From NCBI RefSeq assembly GCF_039614715.1, contig NZ_CP154857.1, positions 1-64,000 of the forward strand: a DNA stretch of 64,000 nt, read 5' to 3'. This DNA is from Microbacterium sp. AZCO. Its GTDB lineage: Bacteria > Actinomycetota > Actinomycetes > Actinomycetales > Microbacteriaceae. Each line of letters begins with the position of its first letter. The stretch's first letter is position 1. A program made the position numbers and the translations under genes. This document shows, piece by piece, positions 1 through 10,179 of this stretch. The notes beneath the pieces are model-generated. The model was not told where the DNA came from. It ran no database searches and was given only the letters and a program-made list of their open reading frames with translations.

Positions 1-57
1 GCCCCTTCGCCGTGTCGCGGCATCCATCCCCTGAGAAGGAGCCGTGCATACCGGAAC

Positions 58-88
58 GCGACACGCCCGGGTTTGCGACACGCCCGGG
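58..88. repeat. 14-bp direct repeat overlapping the S10 promoter
   Basis: GCGACACGCCCGGG occurs perfectly at 58-71 and again at 75-88, 17 bp centre to centre. The second copy overlaps the -35 hexamer and fills most of the spacer of the promoter at 73-101. This arrangement would suit binding of a regulator; no such regulator is identified. Confidence 0.6.
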
Positions 89-101
89 CGACCCGTAGAC
101 T
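73..101 (+). promoter_or_regulatory. Probable sigma-70-type promoter of the S10 operon
   Basis: A -35 hexamer TTGCGA (73-78) and a -10 hexamer TAGACT (96-101) are separated by 17 bp. A start near 108 would leave a leader of about 310 nt before rpsJ. Confidence 0.6.
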
Positions 102-419
102 AGTCAGGTTCAACATTCCGGTGCCCCTTTTGGCGCGCGCCGGATCACTGCCAGGGCAGTGCATAGGCAGCGCGGATTCGTGCAGACCTAGGCCGCGGGC
201 AGCAGAACCTCACATCCGAACTCACACGCTCCAGGCGCTTGCGTCTTCGCGTGCGTGTGAGGAGGAGCCGGATGCCTCGGCATCAGGTTTGACAGCAGAA
301 CAGCGGTGCAGCATCCCTCGACAAGCTCGAGGAAGAAGTGCCCAGGCGCGTCGCGATCGCGATGCGCCACGTGCGTCCGATGCCCCAGAGGTAAGACGCG
401 GAAAGAGAGTGAGCAGACA

Positions 420-728
420 ATGGCGGGACAGAAGATCCGCATTCGCCTGAAGTCGTACGACCACGCCGGCCTCGACAGCTCGGCGCGCAAGATCGTCGAC
501 ACCGTGACCCGTGCGGGCGCGACCGTCGTGGGCCCCGTGCCCCTTCCGACCGAGAAGAACGTCGTGTGCGTCATCCGGTCGCCCCACAAGTACAAGGACA
601 GCCGCGAGCACTTCGAGATGCGCACCCACAAGCGTCTGATCGACATCATCGACCCGACGCCCAAGGCCGTCGACTCGCTGATGCGTCTCGACCTTCCGGC
701 CGACGTCAACATCGAGATCAAGCTCTGA
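420..728 (+). CDS. rpsJ: 30S ribosomal protein S10
   Basis: This 102-residue protein is full length for S10, which sits in the 30S head and also acts as NusE in antitermination complexes. The sequence begins [15 protein letters not shown] and carries the typical PLPTEKN and [13 protein letters not shown] segments. The ATG at 420 was chosen because it gives the standard S10 N-terminus. It is the first gene of the S10 run, followed 8 bp later by rplC. Confidence 0.97.
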   Translation: MAGQKIRIRLKSYDHAGLDSSARKIVDTVTRAGATVVGPVPLPTEKNVVCVIRSPHKYKDSREHFEMRTHKRLIDIIDPTPKAVDSLMRLDLPADVNIEIKL

Positions 729-736
729 GGTTCGAC

Positions 737-1396
737 GTGGCTGACATCAACAACAAGATTTCCAAGGGCCTGCTCGGCACGAAGCTCGGCATGACCCAGG
801 TCTGGAACGAGAACGGCAAGCTCGTTCCCGTCACCGTCATCGAGATCGCGCCGAACGTGGTCACCCAGGTTCGCACGCCCGAGAAGGACGGCTACAACGC
901 CGTGCAGATCGGCGCCGGCCAGATCGACCCCCGCAAGGTGAACAAGCCCCTCACGGCCCACTTCGAGGCCGCGGGCGTCACGCCTCGCCGGCACCTCACC
1001 GAGATCCGCACGGCGGACGCTGCTGACTACTCACTCGGTCAGGAGCTCACGGTGGACGGCGTGTTCGAGGCCGGCCAGCTCGTCGACGTCGTCGGCACCA
1101 GCAAGGGCAAGGGCACCGCGGGTGTCATGAAGCGCCACAACTTCAAGGGCGTCTCCGCTTCGCACGGTGCGCACCGCAACCACCGCAAGCCCGGTTCGAT
1201 CGGCGCATCGTCGACCCCGAGCCGCGTCTTCAAGGGCATGCGCATGGCCGGCCGTATGGGTGGCGAGCGCGTGACCGTCCTCAACCTCACGGTGCACGCC
1301 GTCGACGCCGAGAAGGGTCTGCTGCTCGTCAAGGGCGCCGTCCCCGGCGCGCGCGGTCGCATCGTCTACGTCCGCAACGCAGTGAAGGGTGCCTGA
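737..1396 (+). CDS. rplC: 50S ribosomal protein L3
   Basis: The GTG at 737 gives a 219-residue L3, the usual length. The open frame extends further upstream inside rpsJ, but only this start yields the conserved beginning [15 protein letters not shown]. The glycine/histidine-rich internal segment around [16 protein letters not shown] is typical of L3, an early 50S assembly protein that reaches toward the peptidyl transferase centre. Confidence 0.96.
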   Translation: MADINNKISKGLLGTKLGMTQVWNENGKLVPVTVIEIAPNVVTQVRTPEKDGYNAVQIGAGQIDPRKVNKPLTAHFEAAGVTPRRHLTEIRTADAADYSLGQELTVDGVFEAGQLVDVVGTSKGKGTAGVMKRHNFKGVSASHGAHRNHRKPGSIGASSTPSRVFKGMRMAGRMGGERVTVLNLTVHAVDAEKGLLLVKGAVPGARGRIVYVRNAVKGA

Positions 1397-1400
1397 ACTC

Positions 1401-2063
1401 ATGGCTGACTCGACTCTCGCGCTCGACGTCCTGAAGGCCGACGGCAAGAAGGCCGGCTCTGTCGAGCTGCCCGCCGCGCTCTTCGACGTCAAGACGAACA
1501 TCCCGCTCATCCACCAGGTCGTCGTCGCGCAGCGCGCGGCGGCTCGCCAGGGCACCCACTCGACCAAGCGTCGCGGTGAGGTCTCGGGCGCCGGCCGCAA
1601 GCCCTTCAAGCAGAAGGGCACGGGTAACGCCCGCCAGGGCTCGATCCGCGCGCCGCACATGACCGGCGGTGGAATCGTCCACGGCCCGAAGCCGCGCGAC
1701 TACTCGCAGCGCACGCCCAAGAAGATGATCGCGGCCGCCCTCCTGGGTGCGCTCAGCGACCGTGCTCGCGGCGACCGTCTGCACATCGTCGACTCGTTCG
1801 GCATCGAGGGCTCGCCTTCGACCAAGGCTGCTGCCGCGGTCCTCTCGGGCTTCGGCGCCGTCAAGAACGTCCTGGTCGTCATCGACCGCGACGACGAGCT
1901 CAGCATCCTGAGCGTGCGCAACCTCGCGTACGTTCACGTGCTGTCGTTCGACCAGCTGAACGCCTACGACGTGCTCGTCTCCGACGACATCGTCTTCACC
2001 AAGGCCGCCTACGACGCGTTCGTCGCGTCCAAGACCGCTGCCACCGAGGAGGTCTCGGCATGA
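1401..2063 (+). CDS. rplD: 50S ribosomal protein L4
   Basis: A 220-residue L4, with the extended basic loop ([22 protein letters not shown]) that lines the exit tunnel. The ATG at 1401, 4 bp after the rplC stop, is preferred over an in-frame GTG at 1389 that would overlap rplC. In some bacteria L4 represses its own operon; no L4-type leader was recognised here. The gene overlaps rplW by 4 bp (ATGA). Confidence 0.96.
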   Translation: MADSTLALDVLKADGKKAGSVELPAALFDVKTNIPLIHQVVVAQRAAARQGTHSTKRRGEVSGAGRKPFKQKGTGNARQGSIRAPHMTGGGIVHGPKPRDYSQRTPKKMIAAALLGALSDRARGDRLHIVDSFGIEGSPSTKAAAAVLSGFGAVKNVLVVIDRDDELSILSVRNLAYVHVLSFDQLNAYDVLVSDDIVFTKAAYDAFVASKTAATEEVSA

Positions 2064-2365
2064 GCACCATCGCCGTCAACAAGGACCCGCGCGACATCAT
2101 CCTGAAGCCGGTCGTCTCCGAGAAGAGCTACGGGCTCATCGACGAGGGCAAGTACACGTTCCTCGTGGACCCCCGCGCCTCGAAGTCCGAGATCAAGCTC
2201 GCCATCGAGAAGATCTTCGGCGTCAAGGTCGCAGCGGTCAACACGCTCAACCGCGTCGGCAAGGCCCGTCGCACCCGCTTCGGCACGGGCAAGCGCAAGG
2301 ACACCAAGCGCGCCATCGTGACGCTGAAGTCGGGCACCATCGACATCTTCACGGCAGTCGGCTGA
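2060..2365 (+). CDS. rplW: 50S ribosomal protein L23
   Basis: The 101-residue protein matches L23, which lies at the tunnel exit and docks trigger factor and SRP. The conserved [17 protein letters not shown] beginning and [12 protein letters not shown] segment are present. The start ATG overlaps the rplD stop, implying translational coupling. Confidence 0.96.
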   Translation: MSTIAVNKDPRDIILKPVVSEKSYGLIDEGKYTFLVDPRASKSEIKLAIEKIFGVKVAAVNTLNRVGKARRTRFGTGKRKDTKRAIVTLKSGTIDIFTAVG

Positions 2366-2391
2366 CGGTCGGGACAGAGGACTAGAGAACA

Positions 2392-3231
<840 letters not shown>

Positions 3232-3243
3232 GAGTAGAGGAAG

Positions 3244-3525
3244 ATGCCTCGTAGCCTTAAGAAGGGCCCCTTCGTCGATGAGCACCTGCTTCGCAAGGTC
3301 GTCGTCCAGAACGAAGCCGGCACCAAGAACGTCATCAAGACCTGGTCGCGTCGCTCGATGATCATCCCCGCGATGCTCGGGCACACGATCGCCGTCCACG
3401 ACGGTCGCAAGCACATCCCCGTGTTCGTGACCGAGACCATGGTCGGCCACAAGCTGGGCGAGTTCGCGCCCACCCGCACCTTCCGCGGCCACGTGAAGGA
3501 CGACAAGAAGGGCCGTCGCCGCTAA
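3244..3525 (+). CDS. rpsS: 30S ribosomal protein S19
   Basis: This 93-residue protein begins [16 protein letters not shown] and includes GHKLGEF, both S19 hallmarks. S19 pairs with S13 in the 30S head. A GAGG-like ribosome binding site lies just upstream, 12 bp after rplB. Confidence 0.97.
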   Translation: MPRSLKKGPFVDEHLLRKVVVQNEAGTKNVIKTWSRRSMIIPAMLGHTIAVHDGRKHIPVFVTETMVGHKLGEFAPTRTFRGHVKDDKKGRRR

Positions 3526-3546
3526 GGCGACCAGGAGGAGAGAGAA

Positions 3547-3948
3547 ATGGTGGAGTCCATCGCACGCGTGCGACACATCCGCGTGACCCCTCAGAAGGCT
3601 CGTCGTGTCGTTGCGCTCATCAAGGGCAAGCAGGCCCAGGAGGCGCTGGCGATCCTGAAGTTCGCGCCGCAGAGCGCGAGCGAGCCGATCTACAAGCTCG
3701 TCGCCTCGGCCATCGCGAACGCTCGCGTCAAGGCCGACCAGGTGAACGAGTACCTGGACGAGCAGGACCTGTACGTGGCCAACGCGTACGTCGACGAGGG
3801 CACGACGCTCAAGCGTTTCCAGCCCCGCGCACAGGGTCGCGCTTTCCAGATCAAGAAGCGCACGAGCCACATCACGGTCGTGCTCTCGACGCCCGAGTCC
3901 GCTGACGCGGCTCCCGCGGGCAAGACCAGCAAGAAGGCGAGCAAGTAA
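3547..3948 (+). CDS. rplV: 50S ribosomal protein L22
   Basis: A 133-residue L22 with the tunnel-lining hairpin ([20 protein letters not shown]). The last 20 or so residues (Ala/Lys/Ser rich) extend beyond the conserved fold. GGAGGAGAG lies before the ATG at 3547. The stop overlaps the rpsC start by one base. Confidence 0.96.
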   Translation: MVESIARVRHIRVTPQKARRVVALIKGKQAQEALAILKFAPQSASEPIYKLVASAIANARVKADQVNEYLDEQDLYVANAYVDEGTTLKRFQPRAQGRAFQIKKRTSHITVVLSTPESADAAPAGKTSKKASK

Positions 3949-4700
3949 TGGGACAGAAGGTAAACCCGTACGGCTTCCGCCTCGGCATCACCACGGACCA
4001 CGTGTCGCGGTGGTTCTCGGACTCGACGAAGCCGGGCCAGCGCTACGCCGACTACGTCGCCGAGGACATCAAGATCCGCAAGCTCCTGCAGACGCAGCTC
4101 GACCGCGCCGGCGTGAGCAACATCGAGATCGAGCGCACGCGTGACCGCGTCCGCGTCGACATCCACACCGCCCGCCCGGGCATCGTGATCGGTCGCCGCG
4201 GCGCCGAGGCCGAGCGCATCCGCGCCGACCTCGAGAAGCTCACCGGCAAGCAGATCCAGCTCAACATCCTCGAGGTCAAGAACCCCGAGGCCGACGCCCA
4301 GCTCGTCGCGCAGGGCATCGCCGAGCAGCTCTCGGCTCGTGTGGCGTTCCGCCGCGCGATGCGCAAGGGTCTGCAGGGCGCGCAGCGCGCCGGCGCCAAG
4401 GGTGTCCGCATCCAGGTCTCCGGCCGCCTCGGCGGCGCCGAGATGAGCCGCTCGGAGTTCTACCGCGAGGGTCGTGTGCCGCTGCACACGCTGCGCGCGA
4501 ACATCGACTACGGCTTCTACGAGGCGAAGACCACCTTCGGCCGCATCGGCGTGAAGGTCTGGATCTACAAGGGCGACCTCACCAACAAGGAACTGGCCCG
4601 CGAGCAGGCGAACGCGCCGAAGTCGGACCGTCGTCGTGACGACCGTCCGCGTCGTGGCCCCCGCAACGAGGCCCCCGTGGCAGAAGGAGCGTCGGCGTAA
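3948..4700 (+). CDS. rpsC: 30S ribosomal protein S3
   Basis: A 250-residue S3 starting [14 protein letters not shown], with the KH motif [14 protein letters not shown]3 forms part of the mRNA entry site. After the conserved core there is an Arg/Asp/Pro-rich tail of about 30 residues, a common actinobacterial elaboration. It overlaps rplV and rplP by a single base each (TAATG). Confidence 0.97.
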   Translation: MGQKVNPYGFRLGITTDHVSRWFSDSTKPGQRYADYVAEDIKIRKLLQTQLDRAGVSNIEIERTRDRVRVDIHTARPGIVIGRRGAEAERIRADLEKLTGKQIQLNILEVKNPEADAQLVAQGIAEQLSARVAFRRAMRKGLQGAQRAGAKGVRIQVSGRLGGAEMSRSEFYREGRVPLHTLRANIDYGFYEAKTTFGRIGVKVWIYKGDLTNKELAREQANAPKSDRRRDDRPRRGPRNEAPVAEGASA

Positions 4701-5119
4701 TGCTCATCCCTCGTAAGGTCAAGCACCGCAAGCAGCACCACCCCGGCCGTTCCGGTCAGGCGACCGGCGGCACGAAGGTCAGCTTCGGCGAGTTCGGCAT
4801 CCAGGCCCTCACGCCCGCGTACGTGACGAACCGTCAGATCGAGTCCGCTCGTATCGCGATGACCCGTCACATCAAGCGTGGCGGCAAGGTGTGGATCAAC
4901 ATCTACCCCGACCGTCCGCTCACGAAGAAGCCCGCCGAAACCCGCATGGGTTCGGGCAAGGGCTCGCCCGAGTGGTGGGTCGCAAACGTCAAGCCGGGTC
5001 GCGTCCTCTTCGAGGTCGCCGGCGTCAACGAGCAGCTCGCTCGCGAGGCCCTGACCCGTGCCATCCACAAGCTGCCCCTGAAGGCACGCATCATCAAGCG
5101 CGAGGAGGGCGACGCGTAA
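4700..5119 (+). CDS. rplP: 50S ribosomal protein L16
   Basis: The 139-residue protein starts [16 protein letters not shown] and contains [14 protein letters not shown], the L16 signature near the A-site tRNA elbow. Both ends overlap their neighbours by one base, indicating coupled translation with rpsC and rpmC. Confidence 0.97.
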   Translation: MLIPRKVKHRKQHHPGRSGQATGGTKVSFGEFGIQALTPAYVTNRQIESARIAMTRHIKRGGKVWINIYPDRPLTKKPAETRMGSGKGSPEWWVANVKPGRVLFEVAGVNEQLAREALTRAIHKLPLKARIIKREEGDA

Positions 5120-5433
5120 TGGCGATCGGCACCAAGCAGCTCGCCCCGAGCGAGCTCGACACGTTCGAAGACCAGCGCCTCGTCGAGGAGCTGCGCAAGG
5201 CCAAGGAAGAGCTGTTCAACCTGCGCTTCCAGTCGGCCACCGGCCAGCTCGAGAGCCACGGCCGCATCCGTGCGGTCAAGCGCGACATCGCGCGGCTCTA
5301 CACAGTGATCCGTGAGCGCGAGCTCGGCATCCGTGCCACTCCCGCGCCGCTCGAGGTCGCGACGAAGGCGAAGAAGAGCAAGGCCAAGAAGGCGGATGCC
5401 GCTGACGAGGCCGTGAAGGAAGAGGCCGAGTGA
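5119..5433 (+). CDS. rpmC: 50S ribosomal protein L29 with C-terminal extension
   Basis: Residues about 8-75 carry the L29 helical hairpin ([20 protein letters not shown]). The protein is 104 residues, against about 65-75 in most bacteria. The extra C-terminal part is Lys/Ala/Glu rich and low complexity. The ATG at 5119 overlaps the rplP stop. L29 lies at the tunnel exit beside L23. Confidence 0.95.
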   Translation: MAIGTKQLAPSELDTFEDQRLVEELRKAKEELFNLRFQSATGQLESHGRIRAVKRDIARLYTVIRERELGIRATPAPLEVATKAKKSKAKKADAADEAVKEEAE

Positions 5434-5783
5434 TGGCTGAGAAGAAGGCACCGGCCGAGGTCGTCGAGACCGCGGCTGCCGAGCGGGTCGAGGGACACGA
5501 GAGCGCCGCGCACGACGTGCGTGACGCCGACGCCCGTGGCTACCGCAAGTCCCGCCGCGGCTACGTCGTGAGCGACAAGATGGACAAGACGATCGTCGTC
5601 GAGGTCGAGGACCGCGTGAAGCACCCCCTCTACGGCAAGGTCATCCGTCGCACGTCGAAGGTCAAGGCGCACGACGAGGGCAACACGGCCGGCATCGGCG
5701 ACCTCGTCCTCATCAACGAGACCCGCCCGCTGAGCGCCACCAAGCGCTGGCGCCTGGTCGAGATCCTCGAGAAGGCCAAGTAA
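5433..5783 (+). CDS. rpsQ: 30S ribosomal protein S17 with N-terminal extension
   Basis: The S17 core starts near residue 36 ([22 protein letters not shown]) and is preceded by about 35 acidic/Ala-rich residues not found in the 85-90-residue classical protein. The ATG at 5433 overlaps the rpmC stop (TGATG) and was preferred to a GTG one codon earlier. Total 116 residues. Confidence 0.94.
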   Translation: MAEKKAPAEVVETAAAERVEGHESAAHDVRDADARGYRKSRRGYVVSDKMDKTIVVEVEDRVKHPLYGKVIRRTSKVKAHDEGNTAGIGDLVLINETRPLSATKRWRLVEILEKAK

Positions 5784-5817
5784 GGCCTCGGCCTTCTTGG
5801 AACCCAAGGAGTAAGAA

Positions 5818-6186
5818 GTGATTCAGACCGAATCCCGCCTCAAGGTCGCCGACAACACCGGCGCCAAGGAGCTGCTCACCATTCGTGTGCTCGGCGGCTC
5901 CAACCGGCGCTACGCAGGCCTGGGCGACGTCATCGTCGCCACGGTCAAGGACGCGATCCCGGGCGGCAACGTCAAGAAGGGCGACGTGGTCAAGGCCGTC
6001 GTCGTCCGCACCGTCAAGCAGACGCGCCGTGCAGACGGCTCGTACATCAAGTTCGACGAGAACGCCGCCGTCATCCTGAAGAACGACGGGGAGCCCCGCG
6101 GCACCCGCATCTTCGGACCGGTCGGTCGTGAGCTTCGCGACAAGAAGTTCATGAAGATCGTCTCGCTCGCCCCGGAGGTCATCTGA
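5818..6186 (+). CDS. rplN: 50S ribosomal protein L14
   Basis: A 122-residue L14 starting at GTG 5818 ([20 protein letters not shown]), with AAGGAG upstream. L14 contacts the 30S subunit at the interface. It starts the spc half of the cluster after a 34-bp gap; no separate promoter is obvious in that gap. Confidence 0.97.
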   Translation: MIQTESRLKVADNTGAKELLTIRVLGGSNRRYAGLGDVIVATVKDAIPGGNVKKGDVVKAVVVRTVKQTRRADGSYIKFDENAAVILKNDGEPRGTRIFGPVGRELRDKKFMKIVSLAPEVI

Positions 6187-6188
6187 TC

Positions 6189-6548
6189 ATGGCGAAGATC
6201 AAGAAGGGCGACCTGGTTCAGGTCATCTCGGGCCCCAAGCCCGAGCGCGGCGGCGACCGCGGCAAGCAGGGCAAGGTCCTCGAGGTCCTTACCGAGCAGA
6301 ACCGCGTCATCGTCGAGGGCGTGAACTACGTCACGAAGCACAACCGCGTGGGCCAGACCCAGCGCGGCACCAAGACCGGCGGCATCGAGACGTTCGAGGC
6401 CCCGATCCACATCTCCAACGTCGCGCTCGTCGACCCCTCGACCAAGAAGCCGACGCGTGTCGGCCACCGCGTCGAGGAGAAGACCAAGGACGGCGTCAAG
6501 CGCACCGTCCGCGTGCGCTACGCGAAGAAGTCAGGCAAGGACCTCTGA
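6189..6548 (+). CDS. rplX: 50S ribosomal protein L24
   Basis: The 119-residue protein contains the KOW motif ([24 protein letters not shown] split by the family turn) and the conserved [12 protein letters not shown] segment of L24, an assembly initiator. It starts 2 bp after the rplN stop. Confidence 0.96.
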   Translation: MAKIKKGDLVQVISGPKPERGGDRGKQGKVLEVLTEQNRVIVEGVNYVTKHNRVGQTQRGTKTGGIETFEAPIHISNVALVDPSTKKPTRVGHRVEEKTKDGVKRTVRVRYAKKSGKDL

Positions 6549-6550
6549 AT

Positions 6551-7141
6551 ATGAGCACCGCCACTGCCGTGGAGGCTGGCAAGATCCAGCCCCGCCTCAA
6601 GCAGAAGTACAACAGCGAGATCAAGAAGGCGCTGCAGGAAGAGTTCGGCTACGCGAACGTCATGCAGATCCCCGGTCTCGTCAAGGTCGTCGTCAACACG
6701 GGCGTCGGCGAGGCTGCTCGTGACAGCAAGGTGATCGATGGTGCGGTCGACGACCTCACCAAGATCACGGGCCAGAAGCCCGTCGTCACGAAGGCCCGCA
6801 AGTCCATCGCGCAGTTCAAGCTGCGCGAGGGCCAGCCCATCGGCGCGCACGTCACCCTCCGCGGCGACCGCGCGTGGGAGTTCATCGACCGCCTGGTCAA
6901 CCTCGCCCTGCCCCGCATCCGCGACTTCCGCGGCCTCTCGGGCAAGCAGTTCGACGGCCACGGCAACTACACCTTCGGTCTCCAGGAGCAGTCCGTGTTC
7001 CACGAGATCAACCAGGACAAGATCGACCGCGTGCGCGGCTTCGACATCACGATCGTCACCACGGCGACGACGGATGCCGAGGGCCGGGCGCTGCTGCGTC
7101 ACCTGGGCTTCCCCTTCCGGGGCGAGGACCAGCAGGCCTGA
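6551..7141 (+). CDS. rplE: 50S ribosomal protein L5
   Basis: A 196-residue L5 with the [14 protein letters not shown] and [20 protein letters not shown] blocks. It binds 5S rRNA in the central protuberance. In many actinobacteria the small zinc-type S14 gene (rpsN) follows rplE directly; here a 117-bp spacer with a strong hairpin follows instead, then rpsH. Confidence 0.97.
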   Translation: MSTATAVEAGKIQPRLKQKYNSEIKKALQEEFGYANVMQIPGLVKVVVNTGVGEAARDSKVIDGAVDDLTKITGQKPVVTKARKSIAQFKLREGQPIGAHVTLRGDRAWEFIDRLVNLALPRIRDFRGLSGKQFDGHGNYTFGLQEQSVFHEINQDKIDRVRGFDITIVTTATTDAEGRALLRHLGFPFRGEDQQA

Positions 7142-7145
7142 AACC

Positions 7146-7174
7146 GGATGCCCCGGCCCCGGGCCGGGGCATCC
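7146..7174. other. Stable hairpin in the rplE-rpsH spacer
   Basis: GGATGCCCCGGC (7146-7157) and GCCGGGGCATCC (7163-7174) form a perfect 12-bp stem with a 5-nt loop. No T-run follows, so full termination inside the spc run is unlikely. A processing site, an attenuator or a remnant palindromic repeat are alternatives. The rest of the 117-bp spacer (7142-7258) holds only the rpsH ribosome binding site. Confidence 0.65.
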
Positions 7175-7258
7175 GCTCAACAACTGAACATCGCATCTCA
7201 TAGAAGGTCGACTGTCGTGTAACGGCAGCCGAAACCTCATGAACGAAGGAATCCAGAA

Positions 7259-7657
7259 ATGACAATGACAGACCCGGTCGCAGACATGCTGACCCGTCTG
7301 CGCAACGCGAACTCGGCGCACCACGACTCCGTGTCGCTGCCGAGCTCCAAGCTCAAGACCCACATCGCCGAGATCCTCAAGCAGGAGGGCTACATCTCCG
7401 CGTGGGATGTCGCCGACGCCCGTGTCGGCCAGACGCTGACGCTGACGCTCAAGTACGGCCCGAACCGCGAGCGGTCGATCGCCGGCATCAAGCGCGTCTC
7501 GAAGCCCGGCCTCCGCGTGTACGCGAAGTCGACCGAGATCCCCAAGGTCCTCGGTGGCCTCGGCGTCGCCATCCTGTCCACCTCCTCCGGTCTTCTCACC
7601 GACCGCCAGGCCGAGTCGAAGGGCGTGGGTGGGGAAGTCCTCGCCTACGTGTGGTGA
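7259..7657 (+). CDS. rpsH: 30S ribosomal protein S8
   Basis: A 132-residue S8 ([18 protein letters not shown] and the C-terminal [22 protein letters not shown] split by the family turn). The ATG at 7259 follows GAAGGAATCC; an ATG two codons later is an alternative. S8 often regulates spc operons by binding mRNA, but no S8 target was recognised. Confidence 0.96.
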   Translation: MTMTDPVADMLTRLRNANSAHHDSVSLPSSKLKTHIAEILKQEGYISAWDVADARVGQTLTLTLKYGPNRERSIAGIKRVSKPGLRVYAKSTEIPKVLGGLGVAILSTSSGLLTDRQAESKGVGGEVLAYVW

Positions 7658-7663
7658 TCTGAC

Positions 7664-8200
7664 ATGTCGCGAATCGGACGTCTCCCGATCGACATCCCCG
7701 CCGGCGTGACCATCTCGGTCGACGGCCAGGACGTCGCGGTCAAGGGCCCCAAGGGCGAGCTCTCGCTCACCGTGGCGCGCCCCATCGAAGTCAAGGTCGA
7801 GGAGGGCCAGGTGCTCGTCACCCGCCCCGACGACGAGCGCGAGTCGCGTTCGCTCCACGGCCTGACCCGCACGCTCATCAACAACAACATCATCGGTGTC
7901 ACCCAGGGCTACACCAAGGGTCTCGAGGTCGTCGGCACGGGTTACCGCGTCGCGCAGAAGGGCACGGCGGTCGAGTTCGCGCTCGGCTTCTCGCACCCCG
8001 TCCTCATCGAGGCGCCGGCCGGCATCACCCTGACCGTCGAGGGCAACAACAAGCTCACGGTCTCGGGCATCGACAAGCAGGCCGTCGGCGAGGCCGCGGC
8101 CAACATTCGCAAGATCCGCAAGCCCGAGCCGTACAAGGGCAAGGGCGTGCGCTACGCCGGCGAGGTCGTTCGGCGCAAGGCCGGAAAGGCTGGTAAGTAA
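7664..8200 (+). CDS. rplF: 50S ribosomal protein L6
   Basis: A 178-residue L6 starting [15 protein letters not shown] and carrying the C-terminal signature [14 protein letters not shown]. It lies near the factor-binding site of the 50S subunit. It starts 6 bp after rpsH and ends 2 bp before rplR. Confidence 0.97.
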   Translation: MSRIGRLPIDIPAGVTISVDGQDVAVKGPKGELSLTVARPIEVKVEEGQVLVTRPDDERESRSLHGLTRTLINNNIIGVTQGYTKGLEVVGTGYRVAQKGTAVEFALGFSHPVLIEAPAGITLTVEGNNKLTVSGIDKQAVGEAAANIRKIRKPEPYKGKGVRYAGEVVRRKAGKAGK

Positions 8201-8202
8201 GC

Positions 8203-8562
8203 ATGGCTGTGAAGACGAAGTCCGACGCCCGCGCGCGTCGTCACGCCCGCCTTCGCAAGAAGGTCGTCGGCACCCCCGAGCGTCCCCGCCTCGTCGTGAC
8301 GCGCTCGTCGCGCCACGTGTTCGTGCAGCTGGTCGACGACAGCCAGGGCCACACCGTGGCCTCGGCCTCGACGCTCGAGACCGACCTCCGCGCGTCCGGC
8401 GACGACAAGACGGCCAAGGCCCGCAAGGTCGGCGAGCTGCTCGCCGAGCGCGCGAAGGCTGCCGGCGTCTCCGACGCGGTCTTCGACCGCGGTGGCAACC
8501 GCTACGCGGGCCGTGTCGCGGCGATCGCCGACGGCGCCCGCGAGGGAGGCCTGAACCTGTGA
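8203..8562 (+). CDS. rplR: 50S ribosomal protein L18
   Basis: The 119-residue protein has the basic N-terminus and the [25 protein letters not shown] tail (conserved FDRGGxxYHGRV-like motif) of L18, a 5S rRNA binder. Its stop overlaps the possible GTG start of rpsE. Confidence 0.96.
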   Translation: MAVKTKSDARARRHARLRKKVVGTPERPRLVVTRSSRHVFVQLVDDSQGHTVASASTLETDLRASGDDKTAKARKVGELLAERAKAAGVSDAVFDRGGNRYAGRVAAIADGAREGGLNL

Positions 8563-9257
8563 GTGAGATCAAGGAGAACAACGTGACCGAGCAGGCTGCT
8601 GCCACCGAGGCGCCGGCCGAGGCGGCTGCTGCGACCACCGAGCGTGAGCGCGAGCCCCGCCGCGGCGGTCGCGAGCGCAACCCGAACCGCGACCGCGGCG
8701 GTCGTGACCGCAGCGAGAGCCAGTTCCTGGAGCGCGTCGTCACGATCAACCGCGTGTCGAAGGTCGTCAAGGGCGGTCGTCGCTTCAGCTTCACGGCGCT
8801 CGTCGTCGTGGGCGATGGCAACGGCGTCGTCGGCGTCGGCTACGGCAAGGCCCGCGAGGTGCCCCTGGCGATCTCGAAGGGTGTCGAAGAGGCCAAGCGC
8901 AACTTCTTCCGCGTTCCCCGCGCGGGCGTCACGATCCCCCACCCCGTCCAGGGTGAGGCCGCTGCGGGCGTCGTCCTGCTGCGTCCCGCCGCTGCCGGTA
9001 CGGGTGTCATCGCGGGCGGTCCCGTGCGTGCGGTGCTCGAGTGCGCCGGCATCCACGACGTCCTGTCGAAGTCGCTCGGCTCGTCCAACACGATCAACAT
9101 CGTGCACGCGACGGTCGACGCCCTGAAGCAGCTCGAGGAGCCCCGCGCCGTCGCCGCACGTCGTGGCCTCGAGTTCGACCAGGTCGCTCCCGCCCGTCTC
9201 GTCCGCGCCGAGGCCGAGGCGGCCGAGGCCGCCCGTGCCGCGAAGGTAGGTGCCTGA
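8559..9257 (+). CDS. rpsE: 30S ribosomal protein S5 with N-terminal extension
   Basis: The S5 core ([23 protein letters not shown] onward) begins near residue 50 and is preceded by an Ala/Glu then Arg/Gly-rich extension. Total 232 residues if the GTG at 8559, overlapping the rplR stop, is used. A second candidate is GTG 8583, which has AAGGAG six bases upstream and would give 224 residues; the sequence alone does not decide between them. S5 acts in decoding fidelity. Confidence 0.94.
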   Translation: MSEIKENNVTEQAAATEAPAEAAAATTEREREPRRGGRERNPNRDRGGRDRSESQFLERVVTINRVSKVVKGGRRFSFTALVVVGDGNGVVGVGYGKAREVPLAISKGVEEAKRNFFRVPRAGVTIPHPVQGEAAAGVVLLRPAAAGTGVIAGGPVRAVLECAGIHDVLSKSLGSSNTINIVHATVDALKQLEEPRAVAARRGLEFDQVAPARLVRAEAEAAEAARAAKVGA

Positions 9258-9442
9258 TGGCTGCCCGTCTGAAGGTGACCCAGATCAAGTCCAAGGTGAG
9301 CGAGAAGCAGAACCAGCGTGACACGCTGCGTTCGCTCGGTCTGAAGCGGATCGGCGACTCGGTCGTCCGTCCCGACGACGCGCAGACGCGCGGCTACGTC
9401 AAGACCGTCGCGCACCTCGTGAAGGTTGAGGAGATCGACTGA
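9257..9442 (+). CDS. rpmD: 50S ribosomal protein L30
   Basis: A 61-residue L30 with the [19 protein letters not shown] and [11 protein letters not shown] motifs. It starts and ends with one-base overlaps (TGATG) with rpsE and rplO, so translation is coupled. Confidence 0.96.
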   Translation: MAARLKVTQIKSKVSEKQNQRDTLRSLGLKRIGDSVVRPDDAQTRGYVKTVAHLVKVEEID

Positions 9443-10035
9443 TGGCTGACAAGGCCGAGAAGAAGGACGAGACGACCGAGGTCGTCGAGCCCAAGAAGGC
9501 TGCCGCCAAGAAGCCGGCCGCCGCGAAGGCCGCCAAGGCCGACAGCAAGGCCGCGCCGAAGAAGGACGCCGTGAAGAAGGATGCTCCGGCATCCCGCCCC
9601 GGCGTGCTCAAGGTGCACCACCTCCGTCCCGTCCCGGGTGCCAACACCGCCAAGACCCGCGTGGGTCGCGGTGAGGGCTCGAAGGGCAAGACGGCCGGCC
9701 GTGGCACCAAGGGCACGAAGGCCCGCTACCAGGTCCGCCAGGGCTTCGAGGGTGGCCAGATGCCGCTGCACATGCGTACTCCGAAGCTGCGCGGGTTCAA
9801 GAACCCGTTCCGCGTCGAGTACCAGGTGGTCAACCTCGAGAAGCTCGCCGAGCTCTACCCCGCCGGTGGCGACGTGACGGTCGAAGGCCTCGTCGCCAAG
9901 GGCGCCGTTCGCAAGAACGAGAAGGTCAAGGTGCTCGGCACCGGAGACATCGCGGTCAAGCTCAACGTGTCGGTCGACAAGGTCTCGGGTTCTGCCGAGC
10001 AGAAGATCGTCGCGGCGGGCGGTTCCGTCAAGTAG
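9442..10035 (+). CDS. rplO: 50S ribosomal protein L15 with long basic N-terminal tail
   Basis: The conserved L15 domain starts around residue 54 ([20 protein letters not shown]) and is complete. Ahead of it is a tail of about 50 Lys/Ala-rich, histone-like residues, making 197 residues against about 145 in most bacteria. The ATG at 9442 overlaps the rpmD stop, which supports the long form. Confidence 0.95.
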   Translation: MADKAEKKDETTEVVEPKKAAAKKPAAAKAAKADSKAAPKKDAVKKDAPASRPGVLKVHHLRPVPGANTAKTRVGRGEGSKGKTAGRGTKGTKARYQVRQGFEGGQMPLHMRTPKLRGFKNPFRVEYQVVNLEKLAELYPAGGDVTVEGLVAKGAVRKNEKVKVLGTGDIAVKLNVSVDKVSGSAEQKIVAAGGSVK

Positions 10036-10040
10036 TACCC

Positions 10041-10073
10041 AGCGGGGGTCGGAGCACCACTCCGGCCCCCGCT
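10041..10073 (+). terminator. Hairpin after rplO, probable terminator or attenuator
   Basis: AGCGGGGGTCGGAG (10041-10054) pairs with CTCCGGCCCCCGCT (10060-10073) over 14 bp with one G-T pair and a 5-nt loop. There is no T-tract, which is common in high-GC actinobacteria. A weak promoter-like -10 TACTCT at 10123-10128 lies between it and secY. Confidence 0.55.
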
Positions 10074-10179
10074 GTCGTCCCCAGGCGCAAGCCCTCGCAA
10101 CGTCGACGGTGACACGCTGGGTTACTCTGGTTGACGGTGCGCCCTGTCGCGTCCCGGCATCCCTTCTGGAGGCATCCTC

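Larger units (their letters stand above)
1..419. other. Upstream region and long leader of the S10 operon
   Basis: No convincing gene is seen in these 419 bases; tuf, often found upstream of rpsJ, is not within view. The stretch holds a promoter (73-101) overlapping a direct repeat (58-88), a small hairpin CACTGCC/GGCAGTG (146-152 with 155-161), a GATGCC/GGCATC hairpin (271-284) and a copy of the CCCTCGACAAGCTCGAGG-type palindrome (315-332). Transcription from the promoter would give a leader of about 310 nt before rpsJ, long enough for leader-based control of ribosomal protein synthesis, which is inferred only. Confidence 0.6.

Noticed and set aside
1..419. 3' end of tuf upstream of rpsJ
   Set aside because: No elongation factor Tu C-terminal sequence is readable in any frame here.
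7146..7174. Full transcription terminator splitting the spc run
   Set aside because: There is no T-tract, no new promoter is seen before rpsH, and essential downstream genes appear to depend on read-through.
6518..8821. Very long minus-strand frame opposite rplE-rpsE
   Set aside because: High-GC third-position bias produces open antisense frames; the plus strand encodes conserved ribosomal proteins throughout.
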